From positions 14,406,001 through 14,470,000 of the forward strand of contig NC_092573.1 in assembly GCF_037975245.1 (NCBI RefSeq): 64,000 nucleotides of DNA, given 5' to 3'. Under the pieces are notes generated by a model, which saw only the letters and a list, made by a program, of their open reading frames with translations, made no database searches and was not told the origin of the DNA. Below are positions 1-10,590 of the stretch, one piece after another (within the stretch, counting starts at the first letter, position 1; each line of letters opens with the position of its first letter). The DNA comes from Apostichopus japonicus (taxonomy: Eukaryota > Echinodermata > Holothuroidea > Aspidochirotida > Stichopodidae). The position numbers and the translations under genes were made by a program.

Positions 1-735
1 GGTGTTGCACGAACAGCATGTTATGAAGCTAAGCTAGCAATCGTACGTGATACGCACTTCCTGTAATAATTATTACACTGCTAATACACTGCGATAACGA
101 TATTTTTTTTAGGCCACTGCATATCTGGCAATATTACAAAATATGAAAGTTTATATCGTCCATCAGTTAAGTTCGTCAAATGTATTAAAGTCCAGACATT
201 GGACAATAAACAAGAATCATCCTACTGGAAAAAATGTAAAAGAGCACTATGTTTGTCTTTCTGATATATTATGTAAAAGAACATGTAAAAGAATTCAAAC
301 AGGAAACAAAATCTGCTGATTATGATATCATATGATCAGGGCGTAGCCAGTATGTAGCACTGTAGGCCCGGGACTATATTTTTTTTGGCCAAGTTATCTT
401 TTTTTTTTAAAAACACCCATAATTCAAATCGATAAGCTTGCTGGACGAGTTTAAGAGTCTATAGACAGGAAAAACTATTGAAATGAACGTAGCAAGAATA
501 TGGCTAAATTAGGTGACCTATTCTTCTGTCATCTAGACTGTCATTTCTATCGCGTGCCGTTTCATTCAACACTCTACTCGCCGAAAAAGACTAGGATCCG
601 ATCTTGTCAGTTTTTTAACATGTAGTTAAGAACCCGTTTACGCAGATAATATTTCAGTTGAGAAAACAGTTGAGAAATTTGCATCAGATGGCAATCGTCG
701 GATACCTCTCGCCTTCTCTTATTAGGCTAACTTAA

Positions 736-1067
736 ACATTTAATAGCTACAGTTGTATCAAAGACAATTACTGGCTATAGTTATATCAAAGACATTTCAG
801 GCCTATCTTTGTATCTACAAGTATCAGAAGTTGAAACGTAAGACTACTCTGTACGTGTACCTAATTGCTAATTTTAAATACATTATGTAGTATTGAATTA
901 GACATTTAATAGCTAGAGTTGTATCAAAGACAATTACTGGCTATAGTTGTATCAAAGACATTTCAGGCCTATCTTTGTATCTATAAGTATCAGAAGTTGA
1001 AACGTAAGACTACTCTGTACATGTACCTTGCTAATTTTAAATACATTATGAAGTATTGAATTACGTA
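736..1067. repeat. Tandem duplication, two 166 bp units
   Basis: The block beginning CATTTAATAGCTA at about 737 recurs at about 903 with the same order of landmarks (TTGTATCAAAGACA, TCAGGCCTATCTTTGTATCT, AGAAGTTGAAACGTAAGACT, TTTTAAATACATTATG). The copies differ by a few substitutions and a small indel, so this is a fairly recent local duplication. No coding capacity is seen. Confidence 0.9.
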
Positions 1068-1135
1068 CTATTTTAACTCATTTGTTTTTTGGGTTTAAAA
1101 GTGATATTGAATGAGGTGTCTCAAGTTAGCAAGAG

Positions 1136-1336
1136 GCCAGGAAACCAGAATGAACACTCGGGAAGGGCCGTTTCCGGCCATCTGGGGGGTTTGTAAAACC
1201 AAAAATTTTCTTGTACGCTCCGCGCCAACCGATGGTGGCGCTCCGCTCAGATAGTCGTGCCTACAACTTTGAAAATCCATATCAATCGCAAAAAGTGCTC
1301 CCCCCCCCCTTTAAAATTCCTGGCTACGTCGCTGGT
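1136..1336 (+). repeat. Dispersed repeat copy A (MITE-like, GTAGC-type end)
   Basis: Shares landmarks with the inverted copy at 22157-22403: GGGAAGGGCC followed by TTTCC, ATCTGGG, TTTTCTTGTAC, CGCGCCAACC and ATGGTGGCGCT in the same order. The right end here (CCTGGCTACGTCGCTGG) matches the left end of the other copy read on the opposite strand. A mononucleotide C run sits just inside this end in both. The length and lack of coding frames suggest a non-autonomous DNA element, but the family is not identified. Confidence 0.7.
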
Positions 1337-2635
1337 ACAGTATAAAACATTACTATCTTAGCTAGCACTGTAGAAACGATGTGATAAGAAAGACAATATC
1401 GCACTGCACTATACTTGACATGGCGTCACTACGCTGATGCTTTAGATGATTTAGATAGGATATGTTGCGTATCGTCTGATTTCGTAAATGGACAACCATT
1501 GTTCCACAAGGGAGTTGTGACATTTGATCAATAAACAGTGTTTCCATATTTCAGAAATGAAATTCCCCGAATTGCGCCACTGCATATTCTGAAATCGGGT
1601 GACTATTTCCCAAAATGAACTGATTTCAACGGTTGTTAGCCCTGATTACTGTAGGGTATATTCGAACCCGACCCGTAACCCTAACCCCTAACTCTTACCC
1701 TTGTTAGTCCCATTAATATTTTCCGATATTGTTGTATTTCGGGGAATTGCCTTCTAAGTGGAAACACTGTCACGAACTTAATTTACACAATAGATCTTTG
1801 TACTTATTACTAGGGTTAAACTATACCCCATTGCCAAAAAAAAGGACCAACAGTATATGCACTTCGTAGTTTTCATTCCTGCAATAATAGAACGAAAACG
1901 TACAACAAGCATTCCTCTGCTAAATGTACTAACATTTTGTGAATATCACTTTTGAATAGTGCTAACCCAAAATTGCTCACACAAATTGCACCCGTACACA
2001 ATAATAGAATGACATGTAACTTGTTTACGACCGACGTACCACAAAGAAACGTTAAAGAACAGAAAACGGAATCGGCTCCAACTATAGGTCATTCTCACAT
2101 GTCGTATTCCACACACAAACTATTGAAAAGTTTAAAATTTCAAATCTGCCAATTAAGTAGTCCCTTTTAGAGAGAATGACAATGAACTACATAGCAGGCA
2201 TGAATAACAGATAAATATTTAACTTTATCAAGTCTCCCACGGGTGGAATTATTTCCGAAAATGACGGGGAAATTAAGATGTAAGGCAGTTTGCTACTCAC
2301 AAACCACAACGCATACTGGTTATGAATACTTAAAAATTGGCAAACAAATTTCTTGACCATTTGAATATGATATGTGGCCTACATTTATACATAACTGAAA
2401 AATTTACAGAAGGCGGCCATGTTTTGGGCCCTCACACGACGACAAAAAGAATTTTCTGAAAAACTTGGTTTACCACCGTACAAACATTATATCCACAACA
2501 TTTCAGCAAATTTGAACGAACGCTCTAGAAGGAGTAACACTTGTTACGTTTTCTGAAAATGGCCCCTCGTGACCTCAAATGAAAATTTAGTACAGGGTAC
2601 TGAGCTAGAATTCACACTTACATTTGTTAACATTA

Positions 2636-2706
2636 GGGAGTGGGAGAGGAGTGGGAGGGGGAGGGGGAGGGGGAGTGGGAGGGGAGGAGGAGTAGGAGGG
2701 GGAGTG
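2636..2706 (+). repeat. G-rich purine minisatellite
   Basis: About 70 bp of GGGAGG/GGGAGTGG-like units on the + strand, about 260 bp upstream of the SRCR exon. It holds many runs of three or more G separated by one to three bases, so it fits the G-quadruplex pattern. Confidence 0.8.
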
Positions 2707-2964
2707 GCATATTTTTATACAATGATTTGTTCAGATGAATAAAGCAATTGGTGGTATTGTCAGATCAGAATGATATAAACGCAGATAGCTGGATCCAGTT
2801 CAATCTTACTTGGAATCCAAAATAACACTTTACTAGTCACAGAAAAGTGTGTTCGAGTCTGGCTCGCAGTAATGAACAATCATTAAACTGTATATGATAA
2901 GTAGTGCAGTATTTAATATATTCCTGTCATGTCAACCTGTACTATGCCTTCTACATTCGTATAG

Positions 2965-3303
2965 ATATTCGCATCGTGTCAGATGATCCTCGCGAGGGAC
3001 ACGTAGAGGTTTTCTTAGAGGATGAGTGGGGGACTATTTCCACAATCGACTTTGATGAGACTACAACCACGGTGGTATGCAGACAACAAGGATTTCACGG
3101 TCCAGCAGAAACGATTAAATCCACAGAGCATCTTGGACCCCTCAACTCACCGGAATGGAACATTAAGTGTTCCGAGGGGGCAGAGTCAATCCTTGACTGT
3201 GACAGAAGTAAAAGGGAGAGCATCGTCACAGACTTGTCCTACTCGTCCCAGCTGACAATTAATTCCTGGAATCATGAAAATGACCTTGGGGTCATCTGTA
3301 AAG
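2965..3303 (+). CDS. SRCR domain exon
   Basis: Phase 1 to phase 1 exon of 339 bp between a TATAG acceptor and a GTAAGT donor; symmetric phase-1 exons are typical of SRCR modules. It encodes IRIVSDDPREGHVEVF, EWGTIS, VVCRQQGFHG, and ends HENDLGVICK, a clear SRCR fold signature. Only four cysteines remain: the ones in VVCRQ, IKCSEG, LDCDR and GVICK. The cysteine usually found after GTV, the one after RQLG, and the one before xHxxDxGVxC are replaced. The acceptor pyrimidine tract is weak, so the exact 5' edge is less certain than the 3' edge. Confidence 0.85.
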
Positions 3304-3416
3304 GTAAGTCTACATGCATGAGCGTCTGAATGAAGAATACTCTGGGAATACGTTAGAGGATTATTACCATATTGAAGTTAGTATTAACAAAATCTTACAT
3401 GATAACATTATCTCCT

Positions 3417-3508
<92 letters not shown>

Positions 3509-6176
3509 TATACACACACAATGTGTTCATTTCTTCTTTGTCAGAATGTCAATTAAGTACATCGAGATTTATTTTTTATAATAATGCGTGGATGTTTTCT
3601 TTGCATTTTTCGTTTAGAATTAGAAGAAGGTTTCCCCTCGTGGTTGTATTTAGTCTTCGATGTGGCTTTATCCTTGCTCCTATTTTTCTTCATACTCGTG
3701 TTTGCTTATTTGGCCTACTACTTCGCTAAGCGAGGAAAGACGACTCCGTCCACCAAAATACCCCCTGACTCCAACTCCAACCCTACTTACTGCGAGACCT
3801 ATGTCACCCCAATGGAAGCCACACAGGTAAGATAGAATTTCGTCTGAACGTAAAGATAGGAATTTGTTTTCTTTTCAAAATGGTGATTTGTTTGAAGAAG
3901 AAACAAGGAGTGTTTCAATCTTAAGATAAGAATCTAGCTAATTTCCGCTCCTAAAGTGATTAATTATTCGACCGTATTCCACTTTCTGGTGTGTTGTTCT
4001 TTATTTACTATATATCTATCTGACATACCACTTGCTACACATTAATTTCTTAGTTACGGCTTGGTTTGCCTATAAAGAATGGTTATTATGTGTAAATTGT
4101 CAGATTCAAATCACCAGGGGTGCATTCTGTACAATCATAACACTTTGGTCATTCGCCCTCAATTTCAGTTATACAAAACCAATTTATACGCATTCACATA
4201 CCAGTGAATCACTGTGATCGAGTGGTACGGACTTCGGTTCGTGACACAAGATCCGGGGGTTCGTTTCCTACCTTTGTCTGATGTGTCCCAAAAGGACGAA
4301 ACCGGTAGTAAAGTGGATTTTTTTCTGGTGTGTTGTTCTTTATTTACTGTATATATATATTTATTTATTTATATATATTTATATATATATATATATATAT
4401 ATGTTTATATATACATTGATGGACTGACAGACGGACAGATATGATAGATAGACAGACAGACACACAGACAGACAGGCGTGTGTGTATGTATATATACAGG
4501 CATATAATATCGATAACAGCTGTTTATCGTTCGTTGACCATTCAAGCATCATTCATCGTGAAGCAAATATGTCGTATTCTCCTTTACTTAAGGAACTGCT
4601 AAATTTATATTACAGTGCATGTAGCCTACAACTAAGGCTGCTTATACATTTAATGAGTGAAGCATACTATTAACAAGCAAAGCGCAAGGAGTATTCTTCA
4701 TTATTTTTACATGTGAAAAAAACCTATTAACATTTTCGGTTTGTTCCGTTTTAAGCTTGTGTGTACATCAAATAGCAATCCATCCCCAACATTCACTTCG
4801 GACAATTGCCGGTTTCATGTCTACTAAACATACATGATTCATTCAATGCTAGGAACTCACACAGTTAATGACCGGAAGGAGTGGGGTAGGTGATTGGGTC
4901 CTTCCCTTCCCCTCCGCCCGATTCAAATCGTTCTGACAAACAATTACATTTGTACATTTTGGAGAATAAAAAGCATATTTGCTATCATCGGTTTGCAACC
5001 AAACTCTTTTTCCCAGTTCAACCAATACCAAACCCTTCCCATTGCCCCACTTTCCTCCTCCACAAATGTCTCCCAATATGATTTGACCAAATTTGGACGA
5101 AATGATGTTTCATAAACGGCATCAAATCTGGTTTGCGTTTGCCTCTGTGAGGCCTACTGAGCATCCTTGTTAAATGATGTCATTCAGTCAAAGGTTCAGA
5201 GATAGAATAAGGTGACCATAGTTTTTTTCCAGGAGATCCGGTGAAATGTTGACATCAAGGGTTAGTACCTATAATGAACATTGAATGAAAGTCATTGTGA
5301 TGGTCACCCAGTGTTTTAGTTTCCAAAAATGCCCAAGGATAAACAGGCTATTAGTCAACGATCTTGGTTGCCTATTTTTTCTCTGAGTCACGTATGAAAT
5401 ATATGTATATATGTACCATAGTTATTATCAGACACTGAACTCACCCTAAGTTCCAGCTGTCTCTTTGAATAGGCAGCCAAACAGGCAAATTTGAACTAAT
5501 TCAGGGCATTTTAACAAACTTCATGAATATTTCAGGGAAGGCACATAAATAAGGGGGACAATTCCGGGGTAACTATTATTCGAGAACGGCACATGAAATA
5601 TGGGGACTGCAAACTTTGATTGACCTTTGCCGATGACGTTTTACGGTCAAAAGTCAGAGATCAAAGGTAATTAAAACACCCCAAAACTAGGTTTATATTT
5701 GTTTCACCACAACTGTAGCATGATTAATCACGAAAACTAACTGATTCCGTTTAAGTTATCAGGCTTCTAATTTCTACATCGTATTACATTTCAAAGGTCA
5801 ACGTCGTTTCAAGGCTTAAAACAAACACTGTGTAGCAGCAAACATGACCTTAAACTGTTAAGGCCATGTACTTCAACCTTTGTTGGTGTGTGCAGGGAGT
5901 TGTTATGGAACAACTCCCTGGTGTATGCTTGTTTATAGAACATGTTGGTGACATCGTACAGTCTTTGGTCAAAGCTGCAACTCCCTGGATCGCCTAATTG
6001 TTGATGTTTGTATTTTAAAGTTAATCACAATATTTCTTCTTCTTCTTTTTTAGCATGACTACTCTAAGTATGTGGCAGTAGATGGAAAGTCATCGGGGGC
6101 AGGAGAAGACATCAAGATGAAGGACATGGCGATTGTAGAAGATAAAGAAGGTTCTACCTACGCTACTTGTACATAA
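2965..6176 (+). CDS. SRCR-domain single-pass membrane protein, 3' part (three exons)
   Basis: Join 2965-3303, 3618-3826 and 6054-6176; the phases fit (1-1, 1-0, 0-stop) and give about 223 residues of the C-terminal part. In order: one SRCR domain, a short stalk, one hydrophobic transmembrane helix followed by basic AKRGK, and a tail of about 80 residues with several tyrosines. That is the topology of a type I scavenger-receptor-like surface protein with the SRCR domain outside the cell. Each junction has GT and AG. No signal peptide or start codon is in view, so the gene is partial and more SRCR exons may lie upstream. Echinoderms carry expanded SRCR families used in coelomocytes (known); an immune role here is inference. 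The tail contains SKYVAV, an ITIM-like S-x-Y-x-x-V pattern. Orthology is not assigned. Confidence 0.8.
3421..3500. repeat. (TA)n microsatellite
   Basis: About 80 bp of uninterrupted TA dinucleotides followed by a short CA-rich stretch, in the intron between the SRCR exon and the transmembrane exon. Translated frames of repeating Tyr-Ile across it are artefacts. Confidence 0.97.
3618..3826 (+). CDS. Transmembrane exon of the SRCR protein
   Basis: A 209 bp exon between CGTTTAG and GTAAGA. It encodes an acidic juxtamembrane ELEEGFPSW, then about 24 strongly hydrophobic residues (from YLVFDVALSLLLFFF through LAYYF), then AKRGK as a stop-transfer signal. The following Pro/Ser/Asn-rich stretch contains the tyrosine pair TYCETYVTP. 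Splicing from the SRCR exon completes a GAA codon, and the exon ends in phase 0. Confidence 0.85.
3982..4402 (+). mobile_element. tRNA-derived SINE with an extra truncated tail copy
   Basis: A tRNA-like head begins near 4209, with an A-box-like TGATCGAGTGG (4215-4225) and a B-box-like GGTTCGTTTCC (4258-4268) at normal spacing. About 55 bp later comes the tail TGGTGTGTTGTTCTTTATTT, running into TA repeats. The same tail also occurs alone at about 3982-4010, also followed by TATAT, which fits a 5'-truncated copy of the same SINE. This lies in the large intron before the last SRCR-gene exon. Confidence 0.6.
6054..6176 (+). CDS. Terminal exon of the SRCR protein, cytoplasmic tail
   Basis: A long pyrimidine tract (TTCTTCTTCTTTTTTAG) precedes a phase-0 exon of 40 codons and a TAA stop. 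The peptide starts HDYSKYVAVDGKSSG and ends EDKEGSTYATCT. SKYVAV matches the S/I/V/L-x-Y-x-x-I/V/L ITIM pattern and could be a phosphotyrosine docking site (inference). The exon is not part of any long open frame; the call rests on acceptor strength, phase match with 3826 and tyrosine-rich tail composition. Confidence 0.75.
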   Translation, partial: HDYSKYVAVDGKSSGAGEDIKMKDMAIVEDKEGSTYATCT

Positions 6177-8379
6177 AGACAAACCAAAATGGCGGACTAC
6201 CAGTAAAACATAACATAACATAACATAGCCATTTTGTTCTATCATATCTAGTTGGAATGGATCTAGTCCTTGTACTGTTAATCTATAATGCTGTTTATGT
6301 TGCGTTGGGTTGAAATTTTGATCATTACATGTTACATTAACAAATAATATAAAGGCATATATATTCACCCATACAGACACGTTAATATAACACTGATGTA
6401 TGCACTAAGGATATAATCATGCAGTTTTCTTTCGATGATGCAGTTTTCACCTATATAATCTAGCTCAAACAGAAGAAGTTTTTGTTCTGTGGAATTTCAT
6501 GTCAGGTATATACTTTTATCGCTTTTGCCGAAACATTTGGGCAGTTAGTGTTAACATTTTTATTTGATATAGTACATTCCATTTTGTAAGCCTATTCTAA
6601 ACAATAATCCATGACTAACAAATTTCGTTTCTGTTTATCATGAACTTTTCATAAACATCCACACAACTTAAAGGTTAAATGTTTTCAGACTTTTCGTTGG
6701 CTCTTCAATAATGTATTGTATATAGAAAAAGGGTGATGAACATCTATATCTATATATATCTATATTACACAACATACAGGGCGAACAGTATGCAATTCAC
6801 TGTGTATGTTAAACCTTAACCATAATGACCAATCCTTTACACAGTGAAGATTAACTCTATTATCACCCAACTAACGGTATAGAATCTTGCCCCTCTTCTT
6901 TTGTACTATACTTCACTTAAATCATTTCGAGTTTGTCTGTACGAAATTATCTCCCATGACGTAAGTTTAAAACATAAAAATGGGATGGCCTTGGACTCGT
7001 TCAAACCGACTCCCGTGTAAGGTGAGGGAAAGGGTCCTCCCAGAAGCCCCCTCCCCGCTCCTACCCCCAAAAAATGAAATTTTAGAAATAATATTAAGCT
7101 GAGCATTAGGTCTACACGTAATTTTGTGCTCCTATATGTATTTTTTTTGTGTGTGGTTGAAAGGGTCGTGAAAGTGTTTTTTTCATTAAAGTTTTTTTTT
7201 TATTATAGCTTGCTAAGTGCTAAGTGGCAGTCACATTTGAATATGACCTACGACCGCATTAAATAAGCCTATGGTCAACAACATTTGCCTAAAGCTGAGG
7301 AAGCTAAAGAGGCGGCGAAGCTTGTTCTTGGCCCTCTTCAGTATTAGTAGTATACTGATTCAATTATCAGCAGAATATGAGTGCATGAAAAGCCACTTGA
7401 TGGCATTTATATAACCACAATAGTTTTAGTGGAGGGAAAGTAGAAAGTTATCTTAAGTAGAATCTGTTATATTTATATTTTGGTTTTACGTGCGCCGTGT
7501 TGCATTGAGAGTTCCTTTTTCTCGGTTTTCTATCAAGACAGCTTTATTATTTGTTACTTTTATCTATCACTGACTTTTGTAAAAGACACCTTTTTTATGA
7601 ATTTTATATCCCAAAAAACATGAGCGTAGTTTAAATTAGCAACTAATTATTGTTTCCATTAATTTCTATAAAAGACACTTTCTTAGGGATTAACGAATAT
7701 TGATCATACAATTCACAAATCTCGAATTTTCAAATGTATCGATATTGTCTTTGTTATTTAGAATCCAACCTGTAGACTAACGTACACCGTTAAGTCAGAA
7801 ACAAGAAACTGGTTGGTTATGGGCCATTTACTACAATCAACTCAAAAAGCTATACTGGTTTCAAAATAGACCATTATTATTCGTTCGTGCAAGTGTATTG
7901 ACCGTTTTAGTTTAACTTCTGAGATTTGAAATTAAGGTAGGCCTACTCTACTTTGAATAACATTGTAAAAATGTTCTGCCTGAAGTTTATATTGTACTGC
8001 CTAGCATGGTTTTGGTGGAGTTGTAAAAAAACTATATATATGGAAAAATAAGGCAAAATTGCAGTTTTACAGTTTTTGATAAGCTACTTACAATAACCAA
8101 AATGACTATATTGACAATCAAAAGAGTGTAAATATATGTTTATTGAAACAAGGAAATTTCATGTCTTTCTTTCTATTGTTTATGCTGAATGTCGCCAAAT
8201 TCGAGTACTACAAAGCTTTGTTATTACTTGTGTATAGACGGAAGATGCATAAGCTGTGTTCGCCATTGATTTGATCCTTGCCATTTATATTTAAAAAGAA
8301 ATCACACAATGCACGATGACATCTATCTTGAACGGTAATAGTCTGCTTAAATGTATACTCAGGGGTCTATCTATTCCCT

Positions 8380-8381
<2 letters not shown>

Positions 8382-8421
<40 letters not shown>

Positions 8422-8597
8422 GCCTACAGTGGAATTACGATCTTCCTTACCGGTTTCGAACCTCTGGACATACAATCAGCGTCCATAGCCTAGTGGTTAG
8501 GGTGTCCGCGTACAGAGCGGGAGGCCCGTGGTTCGAATCCCGGTGGAGGCTGAAAGTTTTTTCACTGTTCTTGATTTTCCAACTCATTACGATTTTC

Positions 8598-8657
<60 letters not shown>

Positions 8658-8660
8658 GAA
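8382..8660 (+). mobile_element. tRNA-like SINE between two (TA)n tracts
   Basis: TA microsatellites (about 8382-8420 and 8600-8655) bracket about 180 bp. The centre is the tRNA-like 8479-8551, followed by a unique-looking body (AAAGTTTTTTCACTGTTC and on) that runs into the second TA tract as a tail. A B-box-like GGTTCGAAACC also occurs on the - strand at 8452-8462. The arrangement is that of a short tRNA-derived SINE rather than a working tRNA gene. Confidence 0.6.
8479..8551 (+). pseudogene. tRNA-like sequence (Glu-type arms), probably a SINE head
   Basis: A 73 nt cloverleaf can be drawn. The acceptor stem pairs 6 of 7, the D stem is 4 bp, the anticodon stem 5 bp with one G-T wobble, and the T loop is TTCGAAT. 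The A box TAGCCTAGTGG and B box GGTTCGAATCC are intact. The T stem has two mismatches, and the anticodon position reads ACA, which is not a standard eukaryotic tRNA anticodon for Cys. The TAGTGGTTAGG arm resembles tRNA-Glu. These defects and the repeat context argue against a functional tRNA, although the internal promoter could still be read by RNA polymerase III. Confidence 0.65.
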
Positions 8661-10284
8661 TGACATTGCGATGACCAGTGATACATACCAACGTTAATGT
8701 TACAACTTAACTTACTTAAAATGTTTAAAGGAACGTAATATATATACAACATAGGATTTAATCAAATTCGTTTTACACAATTGCTCCACGAGGTTCTTAG
8801 GAGAAAGATAACACCCATGACAACAAATAGATTTCTTGAAGTTCTCTCTTGCGACATTGAAATTCGACCGGAATACTGTGTGATAACTGACGGCTTGTAG
8901 GAATAATATTTGAATTTCGGCACTATACCCTTACATGAATTTCCCTAATCTACAGGCCTAAGAAAATGATTATCTCGGAACTCTTACTCGACGCTTTCCT
9001 TAACAACATATTACATAGACCCATAGGTCTAGAACGCATCTTCTCAATCATAACAAATAATAATTTTCGCTTCAACCTTCACGACGCACAAGGTTGAAAA
9101 TGGCAGAATCCTGCCAGCATTTTCCGTACTCGTCCTTCAAAAAACATTTTACTTATTCATAATGACCATCACTGTAAGCAGATGTGTGCATTTAATCTTC
9201 TGAGAGAGTAGCTACATTTTCGGTATGAGGATTACCTACCTAGACATAAACGCCCTGTCCATGAACCCAAAGAACACTAGGCCTTAACGAGCACCATCTC
9301 TCTTAAAGGAGAGTAGTCTATCATGTACATCCGACGTATGGCTACACTACCAGACAAATGTTCCATCTCTAACGCCAAACATTACATGTGTCAATGTGGC
9401 AAATCTTAAATTCATTCGACATTTTACTATATATGAGACAATCGTCGTATTGTGTTTTCTGTAATTAACATTTGTTTGTCCAACTTTATAATTTTTGCAC
9501 TGATCAGGTGAAGCCACGATTTTCCAAAATAAAAAGTAGCTACTGTTAGCACTCAGTGCGTGCGGATGTCCGCCTTTTTCTCGAAGTAGGTTCAGGGTTA
9601 ACATGTCACTTACTTTTTGACGTTGTTCCTATATGTGAGCGGACTGAGAAAGGTTTAATGTGCAAGTTAGAACATGAGATAGACGTTAGGGAATGGTAGA
9701 GGCATTGTACTTTACACTAGACCTATACCGTTTCATCTATGAAAGACATGATGGGAGGAAGGACACACATATGGAGAAGGTGACCTATATAGGCTAGTCA
9801 ATCATTTAATTGAACGGTGTTTCTGAACATATTTCATGTTAAACATTAGGACATTATTTTTTTACCTCTATGCCGATATCATCTATTGTCTGGGATTACT
9901 ACATTACTATTTGCCAGTACAAACTATAATTTTCGCTTTTCTATATTTATATTGTTAAATCAAATCATTTAAGCTACCACTTTTATATACCATTTGTATC
10001 TGTATATAGGAAATGTGTTCAATTTCCACGACATTTCTATAGACATTTCATGCTAAACATTAGTTCCTTTCTTCTTCATTTCTTTCTTGGCTGCTTTGTT
10101 TTCTAATCCTTCTTGTTTTGTTAACCATGTTCCCAGCTCCACATTAAAACGCTTATTAATATAGAGTAAGATATGTTTGATGGCCATCACAGATGCAGAG
10201 GAAGCCGGGTTCGAATCTTTCAGGTTTTCCAAAGCGAAACTTTACAGATGCTATACACTAACTTTCTCTTCTACTCTCCTTTTG

Positions 10285-10590
10285 ATTTGTATACATCATT
10301 ACTCCTTAGCCTTCCTCATTTCATCCTAGGTTAGTTCATATTTAATATTACTCCTTAACCTTTTAATTCTTCAACATCACTTATTACTGCTTGAACTTCC
10401 TCATTTGATCCTAGGTAAAGTGTTTATTTAATATTTAATTCTGATACATCATTACTCCTTAGCCTTTCTCATATCATCCTAGGTTAGTTCATATATAATA
10501 TTTGTCTTCTCCTTCTAATTCTTAAACATTAATTATTATTGCTTATACTTCCTCATTTGATCCTAGGTGAAACGTTTATTTAATATTGAC
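10285..10590. repeat. AT-rich tandem repeat with higher-order structure
   Basis: The landmark TCATCCTAGGTTAG or TGATCCTAGGT recurs four times, each preceded by CTTCCTCAT-like sequence. Two of the four share CATCATTACTCCTTAGCC (starting near 10294 and 10448), giving a ~154 bp higher unit made of two diverged ~78 bp halves. It is noncoding. Confidence 0.8.

Larger units (their letters stand above)
1..2964. other. Upstream flank or intron of the SRCR gene, no exon recognised
   Basis: No SRCR signature (VVCRQ-like or GVIC-like peptide) or other recognisable coding exon is visible on either strand. Because the first recognisable SRCR exon begins in phase 1, this stretch is most simply intronic or 5' flanking to that + strand gene. 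It holds a 166 bp tandem duplication (736-1067), a copy of a dispersed repeat (1136-1336), and a G-rich minisatellite (2636-2706). The short open frames here have no recognisable domain. Confidence 0.5.

Noticed and set aside
2904-2964. The ATG at 2904 as the start of the SRCR protein
   Set aside because: The stretch before IRIVSDD is not a convincing signal peptide, and the domain exon is symmetric phase 1 with an AG acceptor at 2963-2964, typical of an internal SRCR exon. It cannot be fully excluded.
8479-8551. Functional tRNA gene
   Set aside because: Two T-stem mismatches, an acceptor mismatch and an ACA anticodon, in a SINE-like setting with TA repeats on both sides.
8316-8663. 115-residue frame rich in Tyr-Ile
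   Set aside because: Created by TA microsatellites around the tRNA-like sequence; no domain.
9347-9604. 85-residue - strand frame in the intergenic region
   Set aside because: No domain similarity that I recognise and no adjacent exons.
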